Positions 8,871 through 17,399 of a DNA stretch of 64,000 nucleotides are shown here, piece after piece (the first letter of the stretch is position 1; each line of letters starts with the position of its first letter). Made by a program: the position numbers and the translations under genes. The notes under the pieces are model-generated. The model did not search any database and was not told where the DNA came from. It saw only the letters and a list, made by a program, of their open reading frames with translations. The stretch comes from JAHCHG01 sp965214585. GTDB taxonomy: Bacteria; Acidobacteriota; Blastocatellia; Pyrinomonadales; Pyrinomonadaceae. The stretch covers positions 2,480,001 to 2,544,000 of the forward strand of contig OZ243957.1 in the NCBI GenBank assembly GCA_965214585.1, in the 5' to 3' direction.

Positions 8871-10616
8871 ATGAAAAATTTTTTCACATACGGTTTAGCC
8901 GTATTTTGCTTTTTAACGCTGATAATTCAAAGCAGCTACGGACAGAAAAAAACAACGGACGTGCAGATCACGGGACACGTCTATGAACCGGCGAAACTCG
9001 CGCCGACAATTGCCAGAATAAAAACTTTGAAATTGCCCGCAGGCTTTCAAATTTCGAAATTCGCCGAAATTGCAAATCCGCGAATGCTCGCCGTTTCAAA
9101 CGACGGCACGATTTACGTTTCGCAGCGCACGCCGGGAACTGTTTCGATGCTCAAAGACACGGACGGCGACGGCGCGGCGGACGTGCAAATGGTCGTCGCG
9201 GAAAAGAAAATGATGCACGGCGTGGCGATTGACGGGAAGAAAATGTATCTCGCAACGGTTAAAGAAGTTTTTGTAACGGATATAAAACCGGACGGAACGC
9301 TCGGCGAATTGCGGATGATAATTGACGATCTGCCCGACGGCGGACAACATCCGAACCGCACGTTGGCAGTCAAAAACGGGAAACTTTACATTTCCGTCGG
9401 CTCGACCTGCAACGCCTGCAACGAAACGGATAAAGAAAATGCGACGATTCTGCAAGCTGATTTGGACGGGAAAAATCGGAAAATATACGCTTCGGGTTTA
9501 AGAAATACAATCGGTTTCGGCTGGCATCCCGTTTCGGGCAGAATGTTCGGAATGGATCACGGAATTGACTGGCTCGGCGATAACGAACAGCCGGAAGAAT
9601 TAAACGAACTCATCGAAGGCAAAAAATACGGTTGGGCTTATGTTTACGCCGACGGAAAGATAAATCCGCAGGATGAAGTTCCCGCCGAACTCGGTTTGAC
9701 GAACGAACAATGGGCGAAACAGAGCGAAAATCCGGTTTTGATGTATACCGCGCACGCCGCGCCGATGCAGATGACTTTTTACACGGGTTCGCAATTTCCC
9801 GCCGAATATAAAAACGATGCGTTGATCGCCTTTCGCGGTTCTTGGAATCGCGTCCCGCCGTCGGGTTATGAAGTCGTGCGGATAAAATTTGATAAATCAG
9901 GCAAACCGACGGCGTTTGAACCGTTCTTGACGGGATTTTTAGTCAAAGGCGGTGCGCCTGACGGAAAAGACGGGCAGTTTGCCAGAATCGCCGGAACAGC
10001 ACAGTTAAAAGACGGTTCGATGCTCGTTTCCGACGACACGAATAATATTATTTATCGCGTTTGGCACGGCAAAAACCAGATGCCGCCGATTATGTCGCGT
10101 GAAGATATTTCGATGAATCTGCCGGAAACGGCAAACGCGCCCGCGACGATTTCCGTAAAATCTTCGTCATTTTCAAACGGCGGAATGATTCCCGACAAAT
10201 ATTCCGCGTATTTTGAAGGAGTTTCGCCGCAGATTTCTTGGTCGAACGTGCCGAAAAACGCCAAATCCGTCGTGTTAATGATGGAAGACCCGGACGCTGG
10301 ATTAAAACCCGTTACGCATTGGATTGTCGCCAATATTCCTTTGAATAAAACGAGTTTTGCGGAAAACGAAATGATAAAAACGGCAATCGAAGGCGGAAAT
10401 CACACGGGGAAAATCGGCTATTACGGAATGATGCCGCCGCCGGAAGACAAAGCGCACAGTTATCATTTTCAGGTTTTCGCGCTCGACAAGATGCTCGAAC
10501 TGCCTAACGGTTTTAATCGTCAGTCGTTGCTCGACGCGATGAAAAATCACGTTGTGGCAAAAGGCGAAATTGTCGGAATGTATCAGCGAAAGCCGGATTA
10601 CCGGGAGAAGAAATAA
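8871..10616 (+). CDS. Secreted sorbosone/glucose-dehydrogenase-like propeller fused to a PEBP (YbhB/YbcL) domain
   Basis: 581 residues. Signal peptide 1-24. Residues about 40-405 form a PQQ-type sugar dehydrogenase propeller (L-sorbosone dehydrogenase family): DTDGDGAADV, HGVAIDGKKMYLA, RNTIGFGWHPVSGRMFGMDHGIDWLGDN, RGSWNR and DTNNIIYRVW. Two cysteines (STCNACNETD) are typical of the family. Residues about 425-575 are a complete phosphatidylethanolamine-binding protein domain (SPQISWSNVP, MMEDPDAG, THWIVANIP, HSYHFQVFALD). The two domains are usually separate genes. Expected location is the periplasm, with oxidation of a sugar or sugar acid. A ribosome binding site (AGGGGAAAAG) precedes the ATG. 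Confidence 0.85.
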   Translation: MKNFFTYGLAVFCFLTLIIQSSYGQKKTTDVQITGHVYEPAKLAPTIARIKTLKLPAGFQISKFAEIANPRMLAVSNDGTIYVSQRTPGTVSMLKDTDGDGAADVQMVVAEKKMMHGVAIDGKKMYLATVKEVFVTDIKPDGTLGELRMIIDDLPDGGQHPNRTLAVKNGKLYISVGSTCNACNETDKENATILQADLDGKNRKIYASGLRNTIGFGWHPVSGRMFGMDHGIDWLGDNEQPEELNELIEGKKYGWAYVYADGKINPQDEVPAELGLTNEQWAKQSENPVLMYTAHAAPMQMTFYTGSQFPAEYKNDALIAFRGSWNRVPPSGYEVVRIKFDKSGKPTAFEPFLTGFLVKGGAPDGKDGQFARIAGTAQLKDGSMLVSDDTNNIIYRVWHGKNQMPPIMSREDISMNLPETANAPATISVKSSSFSNGGMIPDKYSAYFEGVSPQISWSNVPKNAKSVVLMMEDPDAGLKPVTHWIVANIPLNKTSFAENEMIKTAIEGGNHTGKIGYYGMMPPPEDKAHSYHFQVFALDKMLELPNGFNRQSLLDAMKNHVVAKGEIVGMYQRKPDYREKK

Positions 10617-10856
10617 ATTACGGAAAAACGAATCCGATAATTTTCGGCTCGCTCGGCGTGTGACTGATTTCAACCGTCATCATTTATTTTTCGCTTTCAA
10701 ATCCGCCGCTTTTATTTGGATAATTGCCGGAGTTTTAACCGTCATTGCATTTACTCTTTCGCTCGGCGGAAACAAAAATTGAAAAGACCGCCCACGAAAA
10801 TAAAGTTCTTGCTTGGTGCGGCGGAATGTTGAAAGTTGTTTAATTATATCCATCTA
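10617..10856 (+). pseudogene. Decayed coding remnants
   Basis: 240 bp without an intact gene. Two short translated stretches look like gene debris. At about 10700-10782 a hydrophobic run WIIAGVLTVIAFTLSLGG ends in a stop. At about 10788-10844 the frame reads HENKVLAWCGGMLKVV then stop, which matches ENKIPVWCGGMLESG in the menC barrel 2.5 kb upstream, at both protein and DNA level. The second piece may be a displaced and deleted end of menC. Confidence 0.4.
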
Positions 10857-11894
10857 TTAAATATCTCTAAACAGATTAAAATCGTTTGGGTTGCTGAAAA
10901 TATTAAAATTAATAAAGCCAGAAGGTGGGATTATCTGAATGCTGCCAGCTAACCATTTATGTCTAAAGTCAAAATACTTTTTTATTTTGCCCTGTAATTT
11001 CCATTTGTCATAAAGTGCTTTTGACATTCCCCACGTTTCAGTTTTTGCTAATATTTTGCTCAATAATTTTAGAACTTCATTCTGCTGTAAATATGGTATT
11101 TTGCTAACTGGAATTGATTCTATAGATGTAAGTGAAATGACATGACCCAAAACCATCAAAAGGGAGTTGTCACGAGGAATTAAATTGATAAATATTGGTT
11201 TAGATACTGGAATATATTCATTCGACAAAGGATTGAGTTTAGAAATTTTATTGTAATCTAAGGTTCTGTAAAACGCGCCGCCATATATTGTAGAAGTTGC
11301 AATCTCAATTCTAGGAAGTTCAAATCTGTAAAATGTAAAATTAGAAGTTGCAATACCATTCCAAAGTTCCTTTTCGATTAGCATTTTATAATGTTGAAGG
11401 TCTTTTTTTGAAAACAGCCTCCTAGCTCTGGTCACTTTGTAGAACTCTTTTCGTTTATCAGAAATATTCTTATCAAGAAAAACTTTATTAAAATAGTCTG
11501 TTACTACCTCTGCCTTAAATAAATCATTTACTAAGCCTCTATAAGCGAATAATAATTGTTCATGTTGTTTTAGAAAATCCGTTTTCCCATTTTCAATTTC
11601 CTTAAAAATTGAATTATCGTGTTCTGAACAAAATCCATTAAAAGTAAACATATTACTGGCGTTTACACCAGCAGGATAAAAGCCATCTTGTCGAAACGGA
11701 GTTTCTGGGGCATATTCAATGAATTTTCCATTGTCGGCAATTTGGTTAAGAATACCGTTTTCTTGTAAGATATGTGATTTGATAGCTTTATTTGTGCATT
11801 GAGGATAATAACATAATCTAGTAGCTTGTCTTGCTGCCTTCTTATGCTTTAGTTCAAGTGCGTCCTGTTTTCGTTCATTTGTATTACTTTTCAT
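10857..11894 (-). CDS. Uncharacterised protein with an N-terminal Cys/His zinc-binding motif
   Basis: 345 residues, no signal peptide. The N-terminus is charged (MKSNTNERKQDALELKHKKAA), followed by CYYPQCTNKAIKSHILQE and, near residue 90, FNGFCSEHDNSIFKEIE. The spacing C-x4-C ... SHIL ... C-x2-HD resembles HNH-like or treble-clef zinc sites, though no complete nuclease motif is seen. The rest is helical and unrecognised. It is clearly more AT-rich than its neighbours and lies alone between decayed DNA and the divergent ettA, which suggests recent acquisition. A nuclease or defence role is possible but not shown. Confidence 0.6.
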   Translation of the reverse strand: MKSNTNERKQDALELKHKKAARQATRLCYYPQCTNKAIKSHILQENGILNQIADNGKFIEYAPETPFRQDGFYPAGVNASNMFTFNGFCSEHDNSIFKEIENGKTDFLKQHEQLLFAYRGLVNDLFKAEVVTDYFNKVFLDKNISDKRKEFYKVTRARRLFSKKDLQHYKMLIEKELWNGIATSNFTFYRFELPRIEIATSTIYGGAFYRTLDYNKISKLNPLSNEYIPVSKPIFINLIPRDNSLLMVLGHVISLTSIESIPVSKIPYLQQNEVLKLLSKILAKTETWGMSKALYDKWKLQGKIKKYFDFRHKWLAGSIQIIPPSGFINFNIFSNPNDFNLFRDI

Positions 11895-11956
11895 GCTAAT
11901 TTATAAGATAATAAATCTAAATTTAATTTTAAAGCATTAAACTTCAGCGTAAATTT

Positions 11957-13648
11957 ATGAGCAATAATAACGAACCGAATAAAATCATTTTTTCGATGGT
12001 CAAAGTGAGCAAGTTTTACGATAAAAAACCTGTTCTTAAAGACATTTATCTGTCATTTTTCTACGGCGCAAAGATCGGCGTTCTCGGACTTAACGGTTCG
12101 GGGAAATCTTCGCTTTTGAAGATTATCGCCGGAGTTGATACGGAATTTAACGGCGAAGTCGTTTTCTCGAAGGGTTATTCCGTCGGGTATTTGGAGCAAG
12201 AACCGAAACTCGACGAATCGAAAACGGTCAAGCAGATTGTTGAAGAAGCTGTTCAAGACACAGTTAATTTACTAACCGAATTTGACGAAATAAATATGAA
12301 ATTCGGCGAGGAAATGACTGATGACGAGATGAATAAACTGCTCGAACGGCAGGGCGAAGTTCAGGAAAAACTCGACGCTTCGGACGCTTGGGATTTGGAT
12401 TCAAGGCTTGAGATGGCGATGGACGCGCTTCGTTGTCCGCCGCCGGAAACGCCGATTGCAAATTTGAGCGGCGGCGAAAAAAGGCGCGTGGCGTTGTGTC
12501 GTCTGCTTTTGCAAAAGCCGGACATTTTGCTGTTGGACGAACCGACGAATCACTTGGACGCGGAAACTGTCGCGTGGCTCGAACAGCATTTGCAGAAATA
12601 CGAAGGCACGATCATCGCCGTTACGCACGACAGATATTTTCTTGATAATGTCGCGGGTTGGATTTTGGAACTTGATCGAGGCGAAGGAATTCCGTGGAAG
12701 GGAAATTATTCGTCGTGGCTTGAGCAGAAGCAGAATCGTCTGGCGAACGAATCGAAAACGGAAGACAAACGGCAGAAAACTTTGGAAAGGGAACTGGAAT
12801 GGATTCGGATGTCGCCGAAAGGTCGCCACGCGAAATCAAAGGCGCGAATTAACAATTACGAAAAACTCGTCGCCGAAGAAAGCGAAAAACGCAACGAAAC
12901 GCTGGAAATTTATATTCCGCCGGGCGAGCGTCTTGGCGATATTGTCATCGAAGCGCACGACGTTTCAAAGGCTTACGGGGAGAAAATTCTTTTTGACGAT
13001 CTCGAATTTTCTCTGCCGCCGGGCGGAATCGTCGGCGTGATCGGCGCGAACGGCGCGGGCAAAACGACGCTTTTTCGGATGATTACCGAACAGGAAACGC
13101 CCGACGACGGCAGCTTTAGAGTTGGCGAAACCGTCAAACTCGGCTACGTTGACCAATCGCGCGATTCTCTGAACGCGGACAAAACGGTTTTTGACGAAAT
13201 CGCCGACGGTTTGGAACTTGTTCAGTTGGGTAAACGTGAAATGAACTCACGCGCTTACGTTTCGCGCTTTAATTTTTCCGGCGCGGATCAGCAAAAACGA
13301 GTCGGACAGCTTTCCGGCGGCGAACGAAACCGCGTTCATCTGGCGAAAATGCTCAAAAGCGGCGCGAATGTTTTATTGTTGGACGAACCCACCAATGATC
13401 TGGACGTAAACACAATGCGTGCGCTCGAAGAAGCGTTAGAGAATTTTGCGGGCTGCGCCGTCATAATTTCGCACGACAGATGGTTTTTAGATCGAATCGC
13501 CACGCACATTTTAGCGTTTGAAGGCAATTCAAACGTCGTCTATTTCGACGGGAATTTTTCGCAGTATGAAGAAGACAAAAAACGCCGTTTGGGACAAGAT
13601 GCCGATCAGCCGCATCGGATAAAATACCGAAGTTTGACGAGAGCTTAA
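11957..13648 (+). CDS. ettA: Energy-dependent translational throttle protein EttA (ABC-F ATPase)
   Basis: 563 residues, normal for EttA. Two ABC domains, each with Walker A (GLNGSGKSS and GANGAGKTT), signature (LSGGEKRRVALCRLLL and LSGGERNRVHLAKML) and Walker B (LLLDEPTNHLD and LLLDEPTNDLD). The linker contains the charged stretch WIRMSPKGRHAKSKARI, diagnostic for EttA. It binds the ribosomal E site and gates entry of the first peptide bond according to ATP/ADP level; cytoplasmic. The upstream 60 bp between it and the divergent gene must hold its promoter. Confidence 0.95.
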   Translation: MSNNNEPNKIIFSMVKVSKFYDKKPVLKDIYLSFFYGAKIGVLGLNGSGKSSLLKIIAGVDTEFNGEVVFSKGYSVGYLEQEPKLDESKTVKQIVEEAVQDTVNLLTEFDEINMKFGEEMTDDEMNKLLERQGEVQEKLDASDAWDLDSRLEMAMDALRCPPPETPIANLSGGEKRRVALCRLLLQKPDILLLDEPTNHLDAETVAWLEQHLQKYEGTIIAVTHDRYFLDNVAGWILELDRGEGIPWKGNYSSWLEQKQNRLANESKTEDKRQKTLERELEWIRMSPKGRHAKSKARINNYEKLVAEESEKRNETLEIYIPPGERLGDIVIEAHDVSKAYGEKILFDDLEFSLPPGGIVGVIGANGAGKTTLFRMITEQETPDDGSFRVGETVKLGYVDQSRDSLNADKTVFDEIADGLELVQLGKREMNSRAYVSRFNFSGADQQKRVGQLSGGERNRVHLAKMLKSGANVLLLDEPTNDLDVNTMRALEEALENFAGCAVIISHDRWFLDRIATHILAFEGNSNVVYFDGNFSQYEEDKKRRLGQDADQPHRIKYRSLTRA

Positions 13649-13652
13649 AGAA

Positions 13653-14006
13653 GTTTGCCCGCGAATAAACGCGAAAATGCGCGAAAAAAAAGAGAAGAAC
13701 TTTTAACAGGGATGAAGGAGATGAAAGGGATTTTTTTAGGGTTTTTAATTCTAAAAGTTGCACAGTTGAAAATAAAACAGTAAGAAACTGTTCGGAATAA
13801 ATTATAAATAAAAGATGACAATTGATAGATAAAATGAGCGCAGTTATCATCTTTTATCTATCAGTTATAATCTATTCCGAAACAGTATTTTTTTCAACTG
13901 TGTAATTTCTAACTTAAATTCCGAAATCTGAATCTGCATTTTGTCCTATCCTATCTATCCATTTCATCCCTATTAAAATTTCCTCTCTTTTTTCCGAGTC
14001 TTACAC
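13653..14006. repeat. Nested palindrome region between ettA and the next gene
   Basis: About 350 bp without a gene, built of inverted repeats stacked inside one another. Outer shell: GAAAAAAAAGAGAAG (near 13681) with CCTCTCTTTTTTCC (near 13982). Next: GGGATGAA (13711) with TTCATCCC. Next: CACAGTTGAAAA (13761) with TTTTTTCAACTGTG (13890-13904). Next: CTGTTCGGAATA with TATTCCGAAACAG. Centre: GATAGATAAAA with TTTTATCTATC. A unit like CGCGAATAAACGCGAA at 13660 recurs at 60380. Confidence 0.8.
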
Positions 14007-14081
14007 GACCAAATTTTATTTTTACTTTACAACATAAAGTTCTTGACAAACATAATGACTTAATATAAATTCATAAACGAT

Positions 14082-14705
14082 ATGGCAAAACTTCAACCGA
14101 TCCGCAAAGAAGAAAACGAGGTGAATCAGCCGGTAAATATCGGCGACAGGGCGTTTGATAATTTGAAATTTATCCGCGAAACGATGGAGCGTTCGGCGGT
14201 TTTTACGAGCGTTCCGGGTTACGGTGGGATTTTGATGGGCGCGACGGCAATCGGCGCGAGCGTCGTTGCTTCGTTTCAGACGAGCGCGAAATTCTGGCTT
14301 TTGACGTGGCTTTTGGAAGCGGTTTTGGCGTTTTTTATAGGGCTTCTGGCGATGTGGCAAAAATCAAAAATCGCAAAAACACCTTTAAATAGTGCGCCTG
14401 CGAGAAAATTTGCTTTCGGATTTGCGCCGCCGCTTGTGATCGGAGTTATTTTATCGGCGATGTTTTACAAAAACGGTTGGTTTTATGAAATGCCGAGCGT
14501 TTGGCTTCTTTTATACGGCGCGGCGGTTGTCTGCGCGGGCGCAAATTCGGTGCGAATCGTGCCGTTTGCGGGTTGGAGTTTTGTTGCGCTTGGGACGATT
14601 TCGATTTTTCTGCCCGTCGCTTACGGGAATTTGATGATGGCTTTGGGTTTCGGCGTTTTGCACATCATTTTCGGTGCGATTGTGGCGCGAAAATTCGGCG
14701 GTTAA
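14082..14705 (+). CDS. Multi-pass membrane protein
   Basis: 207 residues. A charged cytoplasmic N-terminus (to about residue 45, with FDNLKFIRETMERS) precedes five or six membrane helices. The opening motif and layout match a membrane protein commonly found next to a winged-helix regulator, as here. Function unknown. Start chosen at the ATG 14082. It begins a same-direction run of five genes reaching 19133, interrupted twice by family B elements. Confidence 0.75.
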   Translation: MAKLQPIRKEENEVNQPVNIGDRAFDNLKFIRETMERSAVFTSVPGYGGILMGATAIGASVVASFQTSAKFWLLTWLLEAVLAFFIGLLAMWQKSKIAKTPLNSAPARKFAFGFAPPLVIGVILSAMFYKNGWFYEMPSVWLLLYGAAVVCAGANSVRIVPFAGWSFVALGTISIFLPVAYGNLMMALGFGVLHIIFGAIVARKFGG

Positions 14706-14711
14706 AATTAT

Positions 14712-14850
14712 GGAACGCCGTCATCTTGACGGCAATGAGCGCGTGAGCGCGAAAACAAATGCGGCGAACTTTAAAGACGGATTCAAAATTTAAGTTAGTA
14801 AACATCTTCAAATGCTCGCGCATTTGCTGCCGTCAAGATGACGGCGTTCC
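14712..14850. repeat. Palindromic element, family B copy 2
   Basis: 139 bp. Ends read GGAACGCCGTCATCTTGACG and its complement. The inner hairpin is GCCGTC-ATCTT-GACGGC. It continues CAATGAGCGCGTGAGCGCGA, a second small hairpin. It lies within a likely operon between the membrane protein and its regulator. Confidence 0.88.
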
Positions 14851-14862
14851 GGTAAAAAGATT

Positions 14863-15255
14863 ATGGCAAAAAGCAATTTAGCAAAAAAAATACAAGATTC
14901 GGAAACAACGAAAGCTGCGAAACCGAAATTGATAAAAGCGGAAAAAGCGGCGGAAAATGTTTCAAACGAACTGGACAAAATTATTCACGAACGAATGCGT
15001 CTGGGAATTATCAGCGCACTGGCGGCGAATGAAAAATTGTCTTTTACCGAACTCAAAAATCTTCTGAACACGACGGACGGAAACATCAGTGTTCACGCCA
15101 GAAAACTCGAAGACGCGGGTTATCTGGCGTGCTTAAAATCATTTAGCGGGCGCGTTCCGCTGACGGAATACAAAATAACTTCGGACGGAAGAAAGGCTCT
15201 GGATAAATATTTAAATCATATGGAAGCGTTGATAAATGCGATGAAGGGAATTTAG
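14863..15255 (+). CDS. Winged-helix transcriptional regulator
   Basis: 130 residues. A basic, low-complexity N-terminus (residues 1-40) is followed by a winged-helix domain. The recognition helix region reads LSFTELKNLLNTTDGNISVHARKLEDAGYLAC, and the wing reads KSFSGRVPLTEYKITSDGRKAL. This is the MarR-like HTH_34/PF13601 type that usually controls the adjacent membrane protein genes. The effector is unknown. Confidence 0.85.
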   Translation: MAKSNLAKKIQDSETTKAAKPKLIKAEKAAENVSNELDKIIHERMRLGIISALAANEKLSFTELKNLLNTTDGNISVHARKLEDAGYLACLKSFSGRVPLTEYKITSDGRKALDKYLNHMEALINAMKGI

Positions 15256-15297
15256 AGAGTTTGGGAGTTTTAAGAGTAAAAATAGTAGAGATAAATT

Positions 15298-16047
15298 ATG
15301 CAGAAACTTTTACTAAATGAGGACGGCGATGTTGAGATTAAGAAAACATTTTGGCGGCGGCAGTTTCAGAAGGAAACTACCGAAACTCAGAGAAAGTTCG
15401 ACTGGATTTTTGGCGTAATTCTGCCCGTTATCTGTTTTGTCTGTGATCCGGGAATTTTCAAAGGTTACGATTTCGGATTTGCTCTGCTTGGAACGATCAA
15501 GCCATTTGCGTATCTTTTGAGTTATGTTTCGGTAATGATGATGGCGGCGTGGCTGATTTGGGGAACAAAGTTAAAATGGCTCAACGCATTTCTCGCCGGA
15601 TTATTTCTGATCGGGGGAATCGTTTCTTTCGGAATCGGTCTGATTTTACTGCCGTTTAGTCTGCTCGGTTTGATAATTCTCATCGGTGTTTTAGGATTTA
15701 CGCCTTTATTTGCCTCAGTTGTTTATTTTCGCAATGCCTTACGCGCGTTTGATTCGGCGAAACCGTTTCTTGACAGAAAAGTTTTGGGCAACGCTTATAT
15801 TTTAGGCGCGATGTTCAGTTTAATAATTCCGGCAGTTATAAATTTGGAAATCAATGCGGAATTGAACAGATTGATAAAAAGCGACGCGCAAACTATCCGC
15901 GCCAATTCAAAAACTTTAAAATATCTTGCGCCAATTACGAATTTCGATATTTTGGTAAGAGAACGAATCACTTCTTATTACGCCGGAGAAGTTGAAAAAA
16001 CACAGGCACTCCGCGAACTTCACGAAAATTTAACGGGAAAAAATTAG
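15298..16047 (+). CDS. Multi-pass membrane protein of unknown function
   Basis: 249 residues with about six hydrophobic segments (e.g. WIFGVILPVICFVC, LIGGIVSFGIGLILLPFSLLGLIILIGVLGF, AYILGAMFSLIIPAVINL) and a short charged C-terminal domain (residues 185-249). I do not recognise the family. It starts 42 bp after the regulator and ends 34 bp before the FAD reductase, so it is probably in their operon. Confidence 0.7.
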   Translation: MQKLLLNEDGDVEIKKTFWRRQFQKETTETQRKFDWIFGVILPVICFVCDPGIFKGYDFGFALLGTIKPFAYLLSYVSVMMMAAWLIWGTKLKWLNAFLAGLFLIGGIVSFGIGLILLPFSLLGLIILIGVLGFTPLFASVVYFRNALRAFDSAKPFLDRKVLGNAYILGAMFSLIIPAVINLEINAELNRLIKSDAQTIRANSKTLKYLAPITNFDILVRERITSYYAGEVEKTQALRELHENLTGKN

Positions 16048-16081
16048 AAGCAAAAAATACTTTGATTAGCAATAAATTTTT

Positions 16082-17293
16082 ATGAAAACTTTTGATGCCG
16101 TAATAATCGGAGCCGGTTTAGCCGGATTGCAATTCGCCAAACTGCTTTCGCGGCAGGGCGCAAAAATTTTGCTTGTTGACCGGAAAACCGATTTGACGAA
16201 AGGGATTCACACGACGGGAATTTTTGTTCGCAAGACGTTTGAGGATTTTGATTTTCCTGCCGGAACGCTTGGAAAAGCGGTAAGAAATGTCACGCTTTAT
16301 TCGCCGAAGTTGAAACAAATAAATTTGAAAAGCGAAAAGGACGAATTTCGCGTCGGGAAAATGGGCGTTTTATACGAAAGTTTTCTGCAAGATTGTCTGG
16401 ATGACGGCGTTCAGTTTGCAAGCGGGACGAGATATATTTCGACGGAAGTTTTAAGACGCGGAGATGGGAAGATGCGGGGACGCGGAGAAAAAGAGTTTGC
16501 GGAAACGGTTGTGAAATTGGAACGAAAAGGGGAAGTTTTTGAAGTTAAGACAAAAGTTTTGATCGGCGCGGACGGCGCGATTTCGCGGGTGGCGCGGGAT
16601 TTGAAATTGGATGAAAACAAAGAGTGGATTGTCGGTTACGAAGAAGTTTTTGAGGGAGTGCCAAATGGAAAAGAGCCGCGTCTGCATTGTTTTCTCGATG
16701 CGAAACTCGCGCCCGGTTATCTGGCGTGGATTTCCGACGACGGTGAGGAAATCCACATCGGCGTTGGCGGCTACTCCTCTGATTTTAATCCGCGTGAAGC
16801 GTTAGAATTGTTCAAGAAAAAGACGGAAAAGTTATTTGATTTGAAAAACGCAAAACGAATCGAAACGCGCGGCGGGCGAATTCCCGTCGGCGGAGTTCTG
16901 CGGAAAATAGCCAATGAAAACGGGCTTTTGATCGGCGACGCGGCGGGCGCGGTTTCGCCTCTCACGGCTGGCGGACTCGATCCTTGTTTGCGGCTTTCAA
17001 AGTTCGCGGCGGAAATCGTTTGGGAAAGACTGCAAACGAATGATCCGCAAATTTTATTAAATTATTCGGGCGAACTTTTCCGCGCCCGCTTTGTTTCGCG
17101 GCTTTGGATGCGAAGAATTATCGCGGCTTTTTCAAATCAGAAATTATTGGAATTAGGCTTCTCGTTTCTTCGCGGAAAGATCGGGAAAAAATTTGCAAAG
17201 CACATATTCTTCGGGCGCGGTTCGTTTCCCGATGTAGAAATCAGCCGGAACGCCGGCATCTTGCCGGCAGCGAACGCACGGCGTTCGAGATAA
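16082..17293 (+). CDS. FAD-dependent oxidoreductase, geranylgeranyl-reductase-like
   Basis: 403 residues. N-terminal FAD-binding motif GAGLAGLQFAKLLSRQGAKILLVDR. The middle DG motif reads LIGADGAISRVARDL, and the third FAD motif reads GLLIGDAAGAVSPLTAGGLDPCLR. Overall layout is that of the geranylgeranyl reductase/digeranylgeranylglycerophospholipid reductase group; likely reduces a lipid or isoprenoid. The last 15 residues (RNAGILPAANARRSR) are not natural to the family: they are translated from the left end of a family B palindrome that supplies the stop codon. Confidence 0.85.
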   Translation: MKTFDAVIIGAGLAGLQFAKLLSRQGAKILLVDRKTDLTKGIHTTGIFVRKTFEDFDFPAGTLGKAVRNVTLYSPKLKQINLKSEKDEFRVGKMGVLYESFLQDCLDDGVQFASGTRYISTEVLRRGDGKMRGRGEKEFAETVVKLERKGEVFEVKTKVLIGADGAISRVARDLKLDENKEWIVGYEEVFEGVPNGKEPRLHCFLDAKLAPGYLAWISDDGEEIHIGVGGYSSDFNPREALELFKKKTEKLFDLKNAKRIETRGGRIPVGGVLRKIANENGLLIGDAAGAVSPLTAGGLDPCLRLSKFAAEIVWERLQTNDPQILLNYSGELFRARFVSRLWMRRIIAAFSNQKLLELGFSFLRGKIGKKFAKHIFFGRGSFPDVEISRNAGILPAANARRSR

Positions 17294-17384
17294 GTTTATC
17301 AAGTTTGAGTTCAGATTTAGACTTTAAGGTTTCGTCAGTTATTTTCGCGCTTCGCGCTCATTGCCGTCAAGATGACGGCATTCC
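17247..17384. repeat. Palindromic element, family B copy 3, entering a gene end
   Basis: 138 bp. The left end (GGAACGCCGGCATCTTGCCG) lies inside the FAD reductase gene. The right end (complement of GGAATGCCGTCATCTTGACG) is just before the DUF4173 gene. The hairpin stems differ but still pair: GCCGGC-ATCTT-GCCGGC on the left, GCCGTC-ATCTT-GACGGC on the right. Confidence 0.88.
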
Positions 17385-17399
17385 ATCGGTGAAAAAATT

